From VXMO01 sp965219405 (GTDB taxonomy: Bacteria > Chloroflexota > Dehalococcoidia > UBA6926): a DNA stretch of 64,000 nucleotides. The notes beneath the pieces were generated by a model. The model saw only the letters and a list, made by a program, of their open reading frames with translations, was not told where the DNA came from and did not search any database. The position numbers and the translations under genes were made by a program. How positions within the stretch are numbered: position 1 is the first letter of the stretch; every line of letters begins with the position of its first letter. Below, piece by piece: positions 25,901 to 34,770 of this stretch. The stretch covers positions 1,178,001 to 1,242,000 of the forward strand of contig OZ244736.1 in NCBI GenBank assembly GCA_965219405.1. Direction: 5' to 3'.

Positions 25901-26084
25901 CGTCTTGCCGATTCCGCTTCTCGTCACGGAGTCGCTTGCGCCGGCCGAGGCGGGACATCACCATCAGGATGACAATGATGGCGATGATGAATCCGAAGCT
26001 GATGATCTCGTCGGCCCATCCGCCCGCGCCGGTGAGGGCATGGGCGGGTAGAGCGGGAGCAAGAGTTTGCAGGAAAACGGCCAT
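25890..26084 (-). CDS. Small single-pass membrane protein
   Basis: A 64-residue protein if the ATG at 26084 is used; a longer version to 26231 would overlap the divergent methyltransferase gene. It has one strong hydrophobic segment (about residues 29-45, SFGFIIAIIVILMVMS) followed at once by a basic cytosolic tail (RLGRRKRLRDEKRNRQ). N-out, C-in topology is suggested by the positive-inside rule. No family is recognised. Coding status is plausible but not proven. Confidence 0.45.
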   Translation of the reverse strand: MAVFLQTLAPALPAHALTGAGGWADEIISFGFIIAIIVILMVMSRLGRRKRLRDEKRNRQDATD

Positions 26085-26120
26085 AGGCCAGCATACCGCG
26101 CGACTGGGAAGGGTTAGTAG

Positions 26121-26933
26121 ATGACAGCAGATGTGCCGCGGGATCGCTATACGCACGGACACCATGAGTCCGTGGTGCAGAACCACGCCCGTCGCCGCGC
26201 GGAGGTGGATGCGTGGTTCCTGCTGCCGCATCTGCGGGCCGGAATGCGCCTCCTGGACGCGGGGTGTGGTCCGGGCACGATCACTGCGGGGCTGGCACGG
26301 GCGGTTGCGCCCGGCGAGGTCATCGGAATCGACCTCTCAGAAGACGTGCTGGTCCAGGCCCGCGACCATGCCGCGTCCGAGGGCGTGGACAACGTGAAGT
26401 TCACTTATGGCGACGTGTATCAACTCGACTACGAGGACGAGACGTTCGACGTCGTGTACGCCAATCAACTCCTGCAGCACCTGACCGATCAACCGCGAGC
26501 GCTGCGTGAGATGCGGCGCGTGCTCAAACCCGGCGGACTGTTGTGCGTGCGTGAGACGGACTACGCCACGATGACGCCGTCGCCAAAGTTCCCGGAATTC
26601 GAGGAATGGAGCAGCCTTTACCATCAAGTTGCGTATCGCAATGGGGCAGAGCCTGATGCGGGGCGCTATCTCGCTCGATGGGTGCGAGGGGCAGGGTTCC
26701 CCGACTATGAGCTTCATCCCAATGTTGTCGTCATGGACGGCGATGAGGCGCGATTCTGGGGCGGCATGTGGTCGCAGAGAATTCTGCACTCCAACGTGGG
26801 CGCCGACGCGTTGGCACATGGATTGGCGGAGCAGGCGGATCTTGAGCGGCTCTCTGCTGCGTGGACTCGATTTGCGGAGTCGGAGTGGCCGTTCTATATG
26901 TACGCGCAGATGGGCGTGTTGGCGCGGCGGTAG
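26121..26933 (+). CDS. Class I SAM-dependent methyltransferase (UbiE-like)
   Basis: A 270-residue methyltransferase with motif I LLDAGCGPGTIT (about 39-50), acidic loop IGIDLSEDVL, motif around DVVYANQLLQHLTD (motif IV) and LKPGGLLCVRE (motif post I). These place it in the Methyltransf_11/UbiE-like group. It starts 36 bp from a divergent small gene and is 11 bp upstream of an alcohol dehydrogenase, with which it is probably co-transcribed. The substrate is not evident: quinone, lipid or small-molecule methylation are all possible. Confidence 0.88.
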   Translation: MTADVPRDRYTHGHHESVVQNHARRRAEVDAWFLLPHLRAGMRLLDAGCGPGTITAGLARAVAPGEVIGIDLSEDVLVQARDHAASEGVDNVKFTYGDVYQLDYEDETFDVVYANQLLQHLTDQPRALREMRRVLKPGGLLCVRETDYATMTPSPKFPEFEEWSSLYHQVAYRNGAEPDAGRYLARWVRGAGFPDYELHPNVVVMDGDEARFWGGMWSQRILHSNVGADALAHGLAEQADLERLSAAWTRFAESEWPFYMYAQMGVLARR

Positions 26934-26944
26934 GGGGTGCGTGA

Positions 26945-28045
26945 ATGAAAGCTGCGATCCTCAATGACATCAATCAGCCGATGACGGTGGAGGATCTGCC
27001 GACGCCATCGCCGCGCGCAGGTGAGGTGCTGCTCAGGATCGCCGCCACCGGCGTGTGCCACACGGACCTCCACGTGATGAAGGGCGAGGTCGCGTTCCCG
27101 ATGCCATGCGTTCTTGGCCATGAGACATCCGGCATGGTAGAGGTCGTCGGGGACGGCGTAATGAACGTTGCGGTTGGGGATCGCGTCGTGTGTAGCTTCA
27201 TCATGCCGTGCGGGTCTTGCGCGTACTGCCGCCGCGGTCGAGATGACATGTGCGAGACGTTCTTCGCCTATAACCGTCTCAAGGGCCAGCTCTACGACGG
27301 CACGACACGGTTGACGCGTCCCGATGGGTCTCCCGTGTGGATGTACAGCATGGGAGCGCTCGCCGAATACGCGGTCACGCCGGCGTCATCCGTGTTTCGC
27401 CTGCCGGACAGTCTCTCGCTGCAGGAATCGGCCATCATCGGCTGCAGCGTATTCACGGCATATGGCGCGATCCGCAACCAGGCGGAGCTGAAGATGGGCG
27501 AGAGCGCCGCAGTGTTCGCCGTGGGCGGGGTTGGCACGAACGTCGTGCAGATTGCCGCAGCGGTGGGTGCATCGCCGCTCATCGCCGTCGATCTCGATGA
27601 TGAAAAACTGGAACTCGCGCGGTCGTTCGGCGCGACACACACGGTAAACGCCGGGAAAGAAGATGCGGCGGAGCGGGTCCGGGAGATCACGGGTGGGCAG
27701 GGGGTGGATGCGGCGTTCGAGGCGCTCGGCAGACCGCAGACCGTGCAGCAAGCATTTCAGTCCGTGGCGGACGGCGGGCGCGTCGTCATGATTGGCATAG
27801 CCTCGGCCGGAGAGACCGTGCCGCTTGAGATCACGCGGATTGTGCGGCGCGGTATCCGGATCATGGGGTCGTACGGCGCGCGGGCAGGGACGGACATGGC
27901 GCAGATCCTCAACCTGGTGGAACGGGGCGTGGTGGATGTCAGCCCGAAGATCATTACTCGCCGCTACGGCATCGACCAAGTCAACGATGCCTATGACGCG
28001 CTTGGACGCGGGGAGGTCGTGGGGCGGGCGCTGATCGAGTTCTAG
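26945..28045 (+). CDS. Zinc-dependent alcohol dehydrogenase (MDR family)
   Basis: A 366-residue medium-chain dehydrogenase. Catalytic zinc ligands are Cys in GVCHTDLHV (about 37-45) and His/Glu in LGHETSG. The structural zinc lobe has four Cys in CGSCAYCRRGRDDMC. The NAD(P)-binding fold contains FAVGGVGTNVVQIAAAVG (about 196-213). The pattern resembles NAD-dependent alcohol dehydrogenases acting on primary alcohols or S-hydroxymethyl thiols. It sits 11 bp after a methyltransferase; the substrate is not determined. Confidence 0.92.
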   Translation: MKAAILNDINQPMTVEDLPTPSPRAGEVLLRIAATGVCHTDLHVMKGEVAFPMPCVLGHETSGMVEVVGDGVMNVAVGDRVVCSFIMPCGSCAYCRRGRDDMCETFFAYNRLKGQLYDGTTRLTRPDGSPVWMYSMGALAEYAVTPASSVFRLPDSLSLQESAIIGCSVFTAYGAIRNQAELKMGESAAVFAVGGVGTNVVQIAAAVGASPLIAVDLDDEKLELARSFGATHTVNAGKEDAAERVREITGGQGVDAAFEALGRPQTVQQAFQSVADGGRVVMIGIASAGETVPLEITRIVRRGIRIMGSYGARAGTDMAQILNLVERGVVDVSPKIITRRYGIDQVNDAYDALGRGEVVGRALIEF

Positions 28046-28108
28046 CCCCGCTTGACCACGAACGCGCGTTCTGATACCGTGCCTCCAAGGTTGTAGGGGG
28101 CATGCGCA

Positions 28109-29911
28109 ATGCTGCGACGGCTGACCATCGAGAACATCGGCGTCATCGACCGGCTGGATATCCCGTTTGACGACGGTTTCACCGTGCTGACCGGCGAGAC
28201 GGGCGCGGGCAAGTCGATCATCATCAATTGCATCGCATTGGTTCTTGGCGCAAAGGCAGACGGGTCCATGGTTCGATCCGGGGCGCAGCAGGCGCGGATC
28301 GAGGCTGTCTTTGAGCAGGACGGGGTCTACGACACCCTACCAACCATGCTGTTGGAGAAACTCGGCATCAAGAGCGGAGAACATCCGCTAACGATTCACG
28401 TGGCTCGTGAACTTGATGACACGGGCCGCGGCGACTGCAGGGTGAACGGGCGCAAGGTTGCCCTCAAGACGCTGCAGGAGGCCGGGCGAATTCTCGCAGA
28501 ATCACACGGGCAGCGTCAGACGCTGGCGCTAATGGGGCAGGGCGAGCAGAGAGAAATGCTCGACCGCTACGGCGATTTGGAGGGCGAACGGGAGTCTGTT
28601 GCGGAGTTAGTCAAGCAGCTCAAAAAGGTTCGATCCGGTATAGGGCGACTGCGGCGTGAAGAGGCAAAGGTGTCGGCGCGGCGCGAAAAACTCCAATTTG
28701 AACTGGCCGCGTACCGGGAGATTGCACCCGTTCCCGGAGAGGACGCGGCCCTGGAACGTGAACGCTCCCGCCTCGCGCACGCCGAGCAGCTCGGTACGCT
28801 GACCGGTACGGCACGGTCGCTCTTGATTGAATCAGGACGTGGCGAGAGCGGCGTGGTGGACGCGCTGGCGGAGATCAGCCAGAACACACGAGAGGCCGCG
28901 TCCCTGGACGCAGACTTGCGCGCCACGTCTGAGACGGCGGAGGCACTCGTGGAGCAGGCGCAGGAGCTTGCGCTCCTACTGGGGCGATATCTGGAAAGGC
29001 TTGAGGCGGACCCGAATCGCCTGGACACCGTGGAAGAACGCATTGCGGCGTTAGACGACCTCAAACGGAGGCATGGAAGCTCGCTTGAGGATGTACTCGA
29101 ATGGGCTGACCGCACAGAGGTCGAGCTGGCAGCGTTGGAAAAGACGTCAAGCCGTCTGGCTGAGTCGCTCACCGAGGAAAGCCACCTGAACCAACAGGTC
29201 ATCGAGCGGGCTAGATCGCTATTCTCAAAACGCTGTAACGCCGCCACACGGCTTGGACGGGCGCTCGAAGAAGAGGTCGAGACGCTGGCGTTGGCAGGTA
29301 CGCGAGTCGTTGTGGACGTGAGGTCTGCTCTCCCGGCCATCGGCGATGTCGACGTGTCAGCCGATTCGCCCACAACCCGGGACGCGCTCAGCCTGTGTGA
29401 TGAGTCGGGCGGGGATGAGATAGAGATTCTCATTGCCCCGAACGAGGGGGAGCCGTTGAGGCCGCTATCTGCAATTGCGTCCGGTGGGGAGATGGCGCGC
29501 GTGATGCTGGCGGTGAAAACGGTGCTGGCGCGCGGTGATGCGCGGACGCTGGCGCTTGATGAGATAGATGTTGGCGTGGGCGGACACGTGGGCGGAACGA
29601 TTGGCAGCAAGCTGGCGGGCTTGGGGCGTGGACAGCAGGTGATCTGCGTAACGCACCTGCCGCAGGTGGCAGCGCATGCCGATCAGCACATCCGCGTGTT
29701 CAAGCGGAGCGAGGACGAGCGGACGGTGACGCGAACAGAGCCGTTGCGCGATTACGAGTCGAGGGCCGATGAGTTGGCCAAGATGATCGGCTCCGGCACG
29801 GCGGCAGGGCGGCAGAGCATGAACGAACTGCTGGACGCGGCGCGAGGACATGACAGACTGCGGGAATCGGGATCGGGTGTCATTTTGAGACTGTTGGAGG
29901 CGGCAGGATAG
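28109..29911 (+). CDS. recN: DNA repair protein RecN
   Basis: SMC-like ATPase acting early in double-strand break repair. Walker A TGETGAGKSIIINC (about 31-44) lies at the N-terminus after LTIENIGVIDRLDI. A long Arg/Glu-rich coiled coil spans about 160-400, and the C-terminal half has the ABC signature region (ASGGEMARVMLA), Walker B TLALDEIDVGVGG and the His of VTHLPQVAAHAD. At 600 residues it is longer than the usual 550-570, mainly in the coiled coil. No LexA box was recognised upstream. Confidence 0.95.
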   Translation: MLRRLTIENIGVIDRLDIPFDDGFTVLTGETGAGKSIIINCIALVLGAKADGSMVRSGAQQARIEAVFEQDGVYDTLPTMLLEKLGIKSGEHPLTIHVARELDDTGRGDCRVNGRKVALKTLQEAGRILAESHGQRQTLALMGQGEQREMLDRYGDLEGERESVAELVKQLKKVRSGIGRLRREEAKVSARREKLQFELAAYREIAPVPGEDAALERERSRLAHAEQLGTLTGTARSLLIESGRGESGVVDALAEISQNTREAASLDADLRATSETAEALVEQAQELALLLGRYLERLEADPNRLDTVEERIAALDDLKRRHGSSLEDVLEWADRTEVELAALEKTSSRLAESLTEESHLNQQVIERARSLFSKRCNAATRLGRALEEEVETLALAGTRVVVDVRSALPAIGDVDVSADSPTTRDALSLCDESGGDEIEILIAPNEGEPLRPLSAIASGGEMARVMLAVKTVLARGDARTLALDEIDVGVGGHVGGTIGSKLAGLGRGQQVICVTHLPQVAAHADQHIRVFKRSEDERTVTRTEPLRDYESRADELAKMIGSGTAAGRQSMNELLDAARGHDRLRESGSGVILRLLEAAG

Positions 29912-29919
29912 GGCGCACA

Positions 29920-29948
29920 TTGACAAGAGCGCCGATGATGCCAATCAT
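29920..29948 (+). promoter_or_regulatory. Promoter of the ribA-PTPS cluster
   Basis: TTGACA (29920-29925), a 17-bp spacer and AATCAT (29943-29948, four of six), about 70 bp before the fusion gene. No FMN riboswitch consensus is visible in the leader. Confidence 0.55.
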
Positions 29949-30019
29949 GGGTACGTTTGCGCAGAGAGGTGGAGGTCTGCGTACAACGGGTTGGCAGGTA
30001 ATCCAGGATCAGGGGAACG

Positions 30020-31360
30020 ATGTCTTCTTACCCAACAAGAGTAGAGCGCAGCGTCTCTGCGCGCATTCCTACGGCGCACGGTGAATTCCGGCTCGATTAT
30101 TTTTCCAATGATGTCGATGGTAAGGAGCATCTTGCGCTCGTCTATGGGGATGTGGACGGACGGCGGGATGTGCTCACCCGTGTTCATTCGGAGTGCCTGA
30201 CGGGCGAGGTGTTCGGCTCCCAGCGTTGCGACTGTGCGGCACAGCTGGATTCCGCCATTGAGGCGGTGGCGCGAGAGGGCGCAGGAGTAATCATCTACCT
30301 GCGGCAAGAAGGACGCGGCATCGGCCTGCGTGACAAACTCCGCGCGTACAACCTGCAGGACCAGGGGCTCGATACCGTCGATGCCAACCTGCAGTTGGGA
30401 CATCAGGCGGATGAGCGCAGTTACGACATAGCTGCCCTGATGCTGCAAGACCTGGGCGTGCGCTCCATCAAGCTGATGACCAATAACCCCGTGAAGGTTG
30501 AGGAATTGCGCGGGCTGGGCATACAGGTCACGGGGCGGGTGCCCGTGCCCGGTCCGGTAACCACGCAGAACGTGGATTATCTAACCGCCAAGGTCAACCG
30601 CATGGGTCACATGCTGGACATTGCGTCACCGGAATCGGATGAGACTTCAAGCCCATTCGTGCCAGATGCAGAGAAACGCGCAGTAGCAGAAGCGAACCGT
30701 CGGCCGTTCGTGACTCTGACGTACGCGCAGAGCCTTGACGGGTCGATAGCCGGGGCGGACTCGCTTCCTCTTCACCTGAGCGGCTCCAAATCCTCTGAAA
30801 TGACCCATCTGCTGCGTTCGTCCAACGATGCCATTCTCGTTGGCATTGGCACGGTGATCGCGGACGACCCACATCTGACTGTCCGTTTGGCAGACGGCAA
30901 GGATCCGCAGCCGATCGTGCTGGATAGCCGACTCCGGTTTCCTCTGAACGCGAATCTGCTGGAGAGCTATCGAACGATGCCGTGGCTCGCGACGCGGGAG
31001 GACGCGCCGCTTGACCGGCAGGTTGAACTGGAGGCGGCGGGGGCACGGGTGTTGCGGCTTCCGGCGAGAGAATCGGACAGCCTTGTGGACCTGCGGGCGC
31101 TGATGACCATGCTTTACGAGGATGGCGTACGGAGCCTGATGGTGGAGGGCGGGGCGCGTGTTATCACGGAGTTGCTAGAAGCGCGGTTTGTCGACCACGT
31201 GGTCATCACAATTGCGCCGACGCTCGTCGGCGGGCTTCACGCCGTGGCAAGCAGGAACGGCGCAACCAGCGAGGCGTTTCCGCGTCTGCAAGGCCTCGGG
31301 TACAAGCGCGAGGGTGAAGACCTGGTTGTATGGGGCAGGCCGGCGTGGCCGCCGGACTAA
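30020..31360 (+). CDS. GTP cyclohydrolase II fused to RibD-type reductase domain
   Basis: A 446-residue two-domain protein. Residues 1-205 are GTP cyclohydrolase II: zinc ligands in SECLTGEVFGSQRCDC (about 54-69), YLRQEGRGIGL and TNNPVKVEELRGLGI. Residues 225-440 are the RibD C-terminal/dihydrofolate reductase-like reductase fold: TLTYAQSLDGSIAG, ILVGIGTVIADDPHLTVR and VEGGARVITELLE. The deaminase half of RibD and the RibB domain are both absent. It would make the diaminopyrimidine from GTP and reduce a ribosylamino-pyrimidine. It heads a five-gene row with a PTPS homologue, so a role outside riboflavin is likely. Confidence 0.9.
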   Translation: MSSYPTRVERSVSARIPTAHGEFRLDYFSNDVDGKEHLALVYGDVDGRRDVLTRVHSECLTGEVFGSQRCDCAAQLDSAIEAVAREGAGVIIYLRQEGRGIGLRDKLRAYNLQDQGLDTVDANLQLGHQADERSYDIAALMLQDLGVRSIKLMTNNPVKVEELRGLGIQVTGRVPVPGPVTTQNVDYLTAKVNRMGHMLDIASPESDETSSPFVPDAEKRAVAEANRRPFVTLTYAQSLDGSIAGADSLPLHLSGSKSSEMTHLLRSSNDAILVGIGTVIADDPHLTVRLADGKDPQPIVLDSRLRFPLNANLLESYRTMPWLATREDAPLDRQVELEAAGARVLRLPARESDSLVDLRALMTMLYEDGVRSLMVEGGARVITELLEARFVDHVVITIAPTLVGGLHAVASRNGATSEAFPRLQGLGYKREGEDLVVWGRPAWPPD

Positions 31361-32379
31361 CGAAGAGCGCGGTGACGTTTGTCGGTCCGCGCCGCGTTGA
31401 GGTTCAGCACGACGAAGCGAGCAGCCCTGGGCCGGGGCTCGTGCTGGTTCGCACTCGCCTGTCCGCAATCAGCGCGGGCACGGAACTGCTTGTGTACCGG
31501 GGCGAGGCGCCGTCCGGGATGGCGGCGGATGAGTCCATCGTCGCCCTGCAGGGCAGCCTGTCATTCCCTCTTCGGTACGGCTATGCGGCGGTTGGCGACG
31601 TGGCGCAGGTTGGAGAGGGCGTTAGTGCCGACCTGACTGGCCGGCGTGTATTTGCCTTCAATCCGCATGAGTCGCTGTTCGAGGCGGAGCCGGAGTCGCT
31701 GATGGAGATTCCTGAAGGAGCCTCGTATGAGGACGCGGCGATGCTGCCGTCCATGGAAACGGCGGTGAACTTCGTCATGGACGGCGCGCCGTTAGTGGGT
31801 GAAAACGTCCTGGTCATTGGGCAGGGCGTCATCGGACTGCTGACGACTGCGCTGTTGGCGCAGATGCCTCTCGCATCTCTCATCACGCTGGATACTGTTG
31901 AGGCTCGGCGAGAGGCCTCGCTGCGATTTGGGGCGTCGGCGGCTCTGAATCCGGAGTCGCCCGGCATGATGGATGAAATCGCCACGGCGTTCGGCGGACA
32001 TGGGGCGGATCTGGTCTTTGAGTTGTCCGGCAGGCCGGAGGCACTGGACACGGCGATTGCGGCAACGGGCTACGGCGGCCGCATCGTCATTGGCTCCTGG
32101 TACGGAACCAAGCGCGCGCCGGTTGATCTGGGCGGCAGCTTTCATCGCAGCCGCATCACGCTCATCAGCAGCCAGGTGACGACCATTGCGCCGGAACTGT
32201 CCGGCCGGTGGGACAAGCAGCGGCGATTTGCGACGGCGTGGCAAATGGTGGAGCGCGTTCAGCCCGCGCAGTTGGTCACACACCGATTTCCGGTTGCGGA
32301 AGCGGCAGATGCCTATCGGCTGCTGGATGAATCTCCGGGCAGTGCGCTCCAGGTTTTGCTGACATACGATAATGCCTAG
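31330..32379 (+). CDS. MDR-family dehydrogenase lacking zinc-lobe cysteines
   Basis: A zinc-type alcohol-dehydrogenase-like protein of up to 349 residues. It has the MDR N-terminal fold (SAISAGTELLVYRG instead of the Cys-containing catalytic motif; no structural C4 lobe) and a Rossmann segment NVLVIGQGVIGLLTTALLAQ (about 157-176). VELSGRPEALDTAI-like and GYGGRIVIGSWYG segments follow. The first ATG (31330) overlaps the previous gene by 31 bp; a GTG at 31372, 11 bp after its stop, is equally good. Similar proteins include BchC-like and threonine-dehydrogenase-like MDRs. It probably oxidises or reduces a sugar or side-chain carbon of the cluster's product. Confidence 0.82.
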   Translation: MGQAGVAAGLTKSAVTFVGPRRVEVQHDEASSPGPGLVLVRTRLSAISAGTELLVYRGEAPSGMAADESIVALQGSLSFPLRYGYAAVGDVAQVGEGVSADLTGRRVFAFNPHESLFEAEPESLMEIPEGASYEDAAMLPSMETAVNFVMDGAPLVGENVLVIGQGVIGLLTTALLAQMPLASLITLDTVEARREASLRFGASAALNPESPGMMDEIATAFGGHGADLVFELSGRPEALDTAIAATGYGGRIVIGSWYGTKRAPVDLGGSFHRSRITLISSQVTTIAPELSGRWDKQRRFATAWQMVERVQPAQLVTHRFPVAEAADAYRLLDESPGSALQVLLTYDNA

Positions 32380-32415
32380 CTACTGAATGGCTGCACGCCA
32401 AATTGGGAGAAGCAC

Positions 32416-32799
32416 ATGTACACCATCTCCGTTTCCCATGAATTCACAGCCTGGCACTACCTCATCGGCGGCGATTGGGGCCCCGAAAATGAACTCAACG
32501 CTCATCCTTACAAGGTGGAGGCGCTGCTTGAGGGCCCGGGTCTGGACAGGCATGGCTACCTGGTAGACATCATCGCGGTGGAACAAGCCATGGCTGCTAT
32601 CGACGCCCGGTATGCCGGCAACACGCTCAACGAGCTTCCCGAATTTGAGGGGCTGAATCCCAGCGTGGAGCACTTTGCCCGCATCCTCTGGGAATTTACC
32701 GCAGAGCGCATTCCGACCGAGCCGCTTGCCTCCATGACAATCCGTGTTTGGGAAGGGGAGAATGCCTGGGCGTCCTATCGGCGGGAGATTCGGCGTTGA
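32416..32799 (+). CDS. 6-pyruvoyltetrahydropterin synthase/QueD-family protein, altered active site
   Basis: A 127-residue T-fold protein. Family landmarks are SHEFTAWHYL at the N-terminus (first zinc His), LNAHPYKVEALLEG (second zinc His and strand), VDIIAVEQAM, LNELPEFEGLNPSVEHFARILW and the C-terminal MTIRVWEGENAWASY with the pterin-anchoring Glu. Against QueD, the catalytic Cys position in CGRLHGH aligns to Glu (ENELNAH), the first His of HGH to Asn, and the His of the Asp-His dyad to Ala (IDAR). So it is probably not a standard PTPS or QueD. A Glu for Cys change is known in PTPS-III, which makes 6-hydroxymethylpterin. It overlaps the next gene by TTGA. Confidence 0.85.
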   Translation: MYTISVSHEFTAWHYLIGGDWGPENELNAHPYKVEALLEGPGLDRHGYLVDIIAVEQAMAAIDARYAGNTLNELPEFEGLNPSVEHFARILWEFTAERIPTEPLASMTIRVWEGENAWASYRREIRR

Positions 32800-33887
32800 G
32801 GGTTGGCCTCATCATCTATGGCAGCCTGAATACCTTGTCCGGCGGCTATCTGTATGACCGGAAGCTGGTTGAGACACTGGAACGCGCTGGCGATACCGTC
32901 CGGATTATCGGGATTCCGTGGCGAAATTACGGACTTCATCTAACGGACGCGTTGTCGCGCAGGCTGCGACGTGATCTGATGGCCGCAGACGTGGACGTGA
33001 TGCTGCAGGATGAACTGAATCATCCGTCTCTGTGGCGCGTTAATAGCACGGTTCGCGGGCGGTGGCCAATCATCTCCATCGTCCACCATTTGCGTATGAG
33101 TGAGAAGCGCGCCGCGTGGAAGAATCGCGCCTATGCCATGGTCGAGCGCCGTTATCTCCGCTCCGTTGACGGGTTCGTATTCAACAGCGAGACGACGCGA
33201 AAGGCCGTCCAGGATCAAGTTGGAGCGGGCAAGCCGAACGTTGTGGCGTATCCCGCGGGGGATCGCTTTGATGTTTCCGTGACGGAACAGGACATCACGG
33301 AACGAGCCAACACGGGTGGTCCGTTGCGGATCCTGTTCCTGGGGAACGTGATTGAGCGCAAGCAGCTGCACGTGCTTGTAGAAGCTCTTGGCCTTACTGG
33401 GAATGCGAATATTCGGGTGGACGTCGTTGGTGGCCTTGAGGTGGAGTCGGAGTACGCCAACAGAGTGCGTCAGCAGGTTGAGAGCGACGGCCTTGGGGAT
33501 CGAGTGACATTCCATGGCCCTCTGTCGGATGACGCGCTCCGCGCGCATTTTGAAGAGGCGCACGTGCTCGTCGTTCCGTCTTCGTATGAGGGGTTCGGCA
33601 TCGTCTACCTGGAGGGGATGGCGTTCGGGATGCCGGCCATCGCCACGGACTCGGGCGCGGCGCATGAGATCATCACGAACCGGCGTGACGGCTTCATTGT
33701 CCCCACAGGCTCAACGCCGGAACTCTCCATACGACTGCGTGACCTGGCAACTGATCGAAAACGTCTGGCACGCATGGGCGCGCAGGCGCTCAAGCGATTC
33801 GCCCGCCACCCCACGTGGGAACAGTCCATGACATCCGTCCGTGAATTCCTGCTGGAGATTGTAGAGAAAGCCCGTGCCGGGACCTAA
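32796..33887 (+). CDS. GT4-family glycosyltransferase
   Basis: A 363-residue GT-B fold retaining glycosyltransferase. It opens with RVGLIIYGSLNTLSGGYLYD (first Rossmann strand and Gly-rich acceptor loop); the donor half has ILFLGNVIERKQLHVLVEAL and the EX7E motif in SSYEGFGIVYLEGMAFGMPAIA. The start is the TTG at 32796, chosen because it overlaps the PTPS stop (TTGA) and follows a GGGAG site. An in-frame ATG at 32748 would overlap by 52 bp. No membrane anchor is seen, so it acts in the cytosol. In this setting it may glycosylate the pterin-like product; cell-envelope roles cannot be excluded. Confidence 0.88.
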   Translation: MRVGLIIYGSLNTLSGGYLYDRKLVETLERAGDTVRIIGIPWRNYGLHLTDALSRRLRRDLMAADVDVMLQDELNHPSLWRVNSTVRGRWPIISIVHHLRMSEKRAAWKNRAYAMVERRYLRSVDGFVFNSETTRKAVQDQVGAGKPNVVAYPAGDRFDVSVTEQDITERANTGGPLRILFLGNVIERKQLHVLVEALGLTGNANIRVDVVGGLEVESEYANRVRQQVESDGLGDRVTFHGPLSDDALRAHFEEAHVLVVPSSYEGFGIVYLEGMAFGMPAIATDSGAAHEIITNRRDGFIVPTGSTPELSIRLRDLATDRKRLARMGAQALKRFARHPTWEQSMTSVREFLLEIVEKARAGT

Positions 33888-34761
33888 GCGCTATAGCACT
33901 GTCCGCTACCTGAAGGCGAAGGCTGCCGTTGATGACGATGCGCTGAACACGCGTGTATACGACGAGCTGGCGCAGGGCATCGCTGACATAGGGGGCAGAC
34001 CTCTGCGTGTCATCGAACTTGGCGCGGGTGTCGGCAGCACGTTCAGGCGGCTGCTTGAGCGGGGGCTGCTTTCCAGCGGCGAGTACGTGATGGTCGACCA
34101 CGAGGGCGAAAGCCTTGCAGAGGCCTCGCGTGCCGTTGACGAGATTCTTGGTTCGGCCGGGCGTGGTGCTCTATCGGTGGACTTCGTCGTTGCGGATGCT
34201 GTTGCGTATCTGCAGGAACAGGCTGAGGCGGGTCGATTGGCCGACGTGATTATCGCGCAGGCTCTGGTCGATCTCTTGAACGTGCCGGATTTTCTTGAAG
34301 CTGCGGCCAACGCGCTCCGTCCGGGTGGCCTGCTGTATCTACCCATCACGTTTGACGGAGAGACGGTGTTCGAACCCACCGTAAATACCGTGCTCGATGC
34401 GCGTGTTATCGATAGCTATCACCGCACGATGGATGAGCGAAGGACGCCGAGCGGCCTGCCAACCGGCGGCCGCAGAGCGGGCAGGGCGCTCCTCAGCGAG
34501 ATACCGCAGGCAGGGCTTGAGATAGCGGCGGCCGGCTCATCAGATTGGGTGGTGTACCCGCAGGACGGCGGCTATCCGGACGACGTGGCGTATTTCCTCC
34601 ACCACATCGTCAACTTTGTCTGGGAATCATTGAAAGAGGGCGCGGAAATTCCTATAGATGCGCTCCAACAGTGGGTCGCCACGCGTCATGCCCAAATCGA
34701 GCACGGTGAGCTGGTCTACATCGCCCATCAGCTTGATGTGCTGGCCCGCAAACCCGGCTAA
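33874..34761 (+). CDS. SAM-dependent methyltransferase (Rossmann type)
   Basis: A 295-residue methyltransferase with motif I VIELGAGVGSTFRRLLERGL (about 46-65), acidic residue in VMVDHEGESL and a DVIIAQALVDLLNV motif IV, then ALRPGGLLYLPI (post I). The C-terminal third (EIPIDALQQWVATRH and so on) is not recognised. The GTG start overlaps the end of the glycosyltransferase by 14 bp, showing tight coupling in the cluster. It is the last gene; hemC ends 10 bp away on the other strand. Confidence 0.82.
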   Translation: MPGPKRYSTVRYLKAKAAVDDDALNTRVYDELAQGIADIGGRPLRVIELGAGVGSTFRRLLERGLLSSGEYVMVDHEGESLAEASRAVDEILGSAGRGALSVDFVVADAVAYLQEQAEAGRLADVIIAQALVDLLNVPDFLEAAANALRPGGLLYLPITFDGETVFEPTVNTVLDARVIDSYHRTMDERRTPSGLPTGGRRAGRALLSEIPQAGLEIAAAGSSDWVVYPQDGGYPDDVAYFLHHIVNFVWESLKEGAEIPIDALQQWVATRHAQIEHGELVYIAHQLDVLARKPG

Positions 34762-34770
34762 CGATAATGC

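Noticed and set aside
29949..30019. An FMN riboswitch in front of the GTP cyclohydrolase II fusion
   Set aside because: The leader is only about 70 bases and lacks the conserved RFN sequence blocks.
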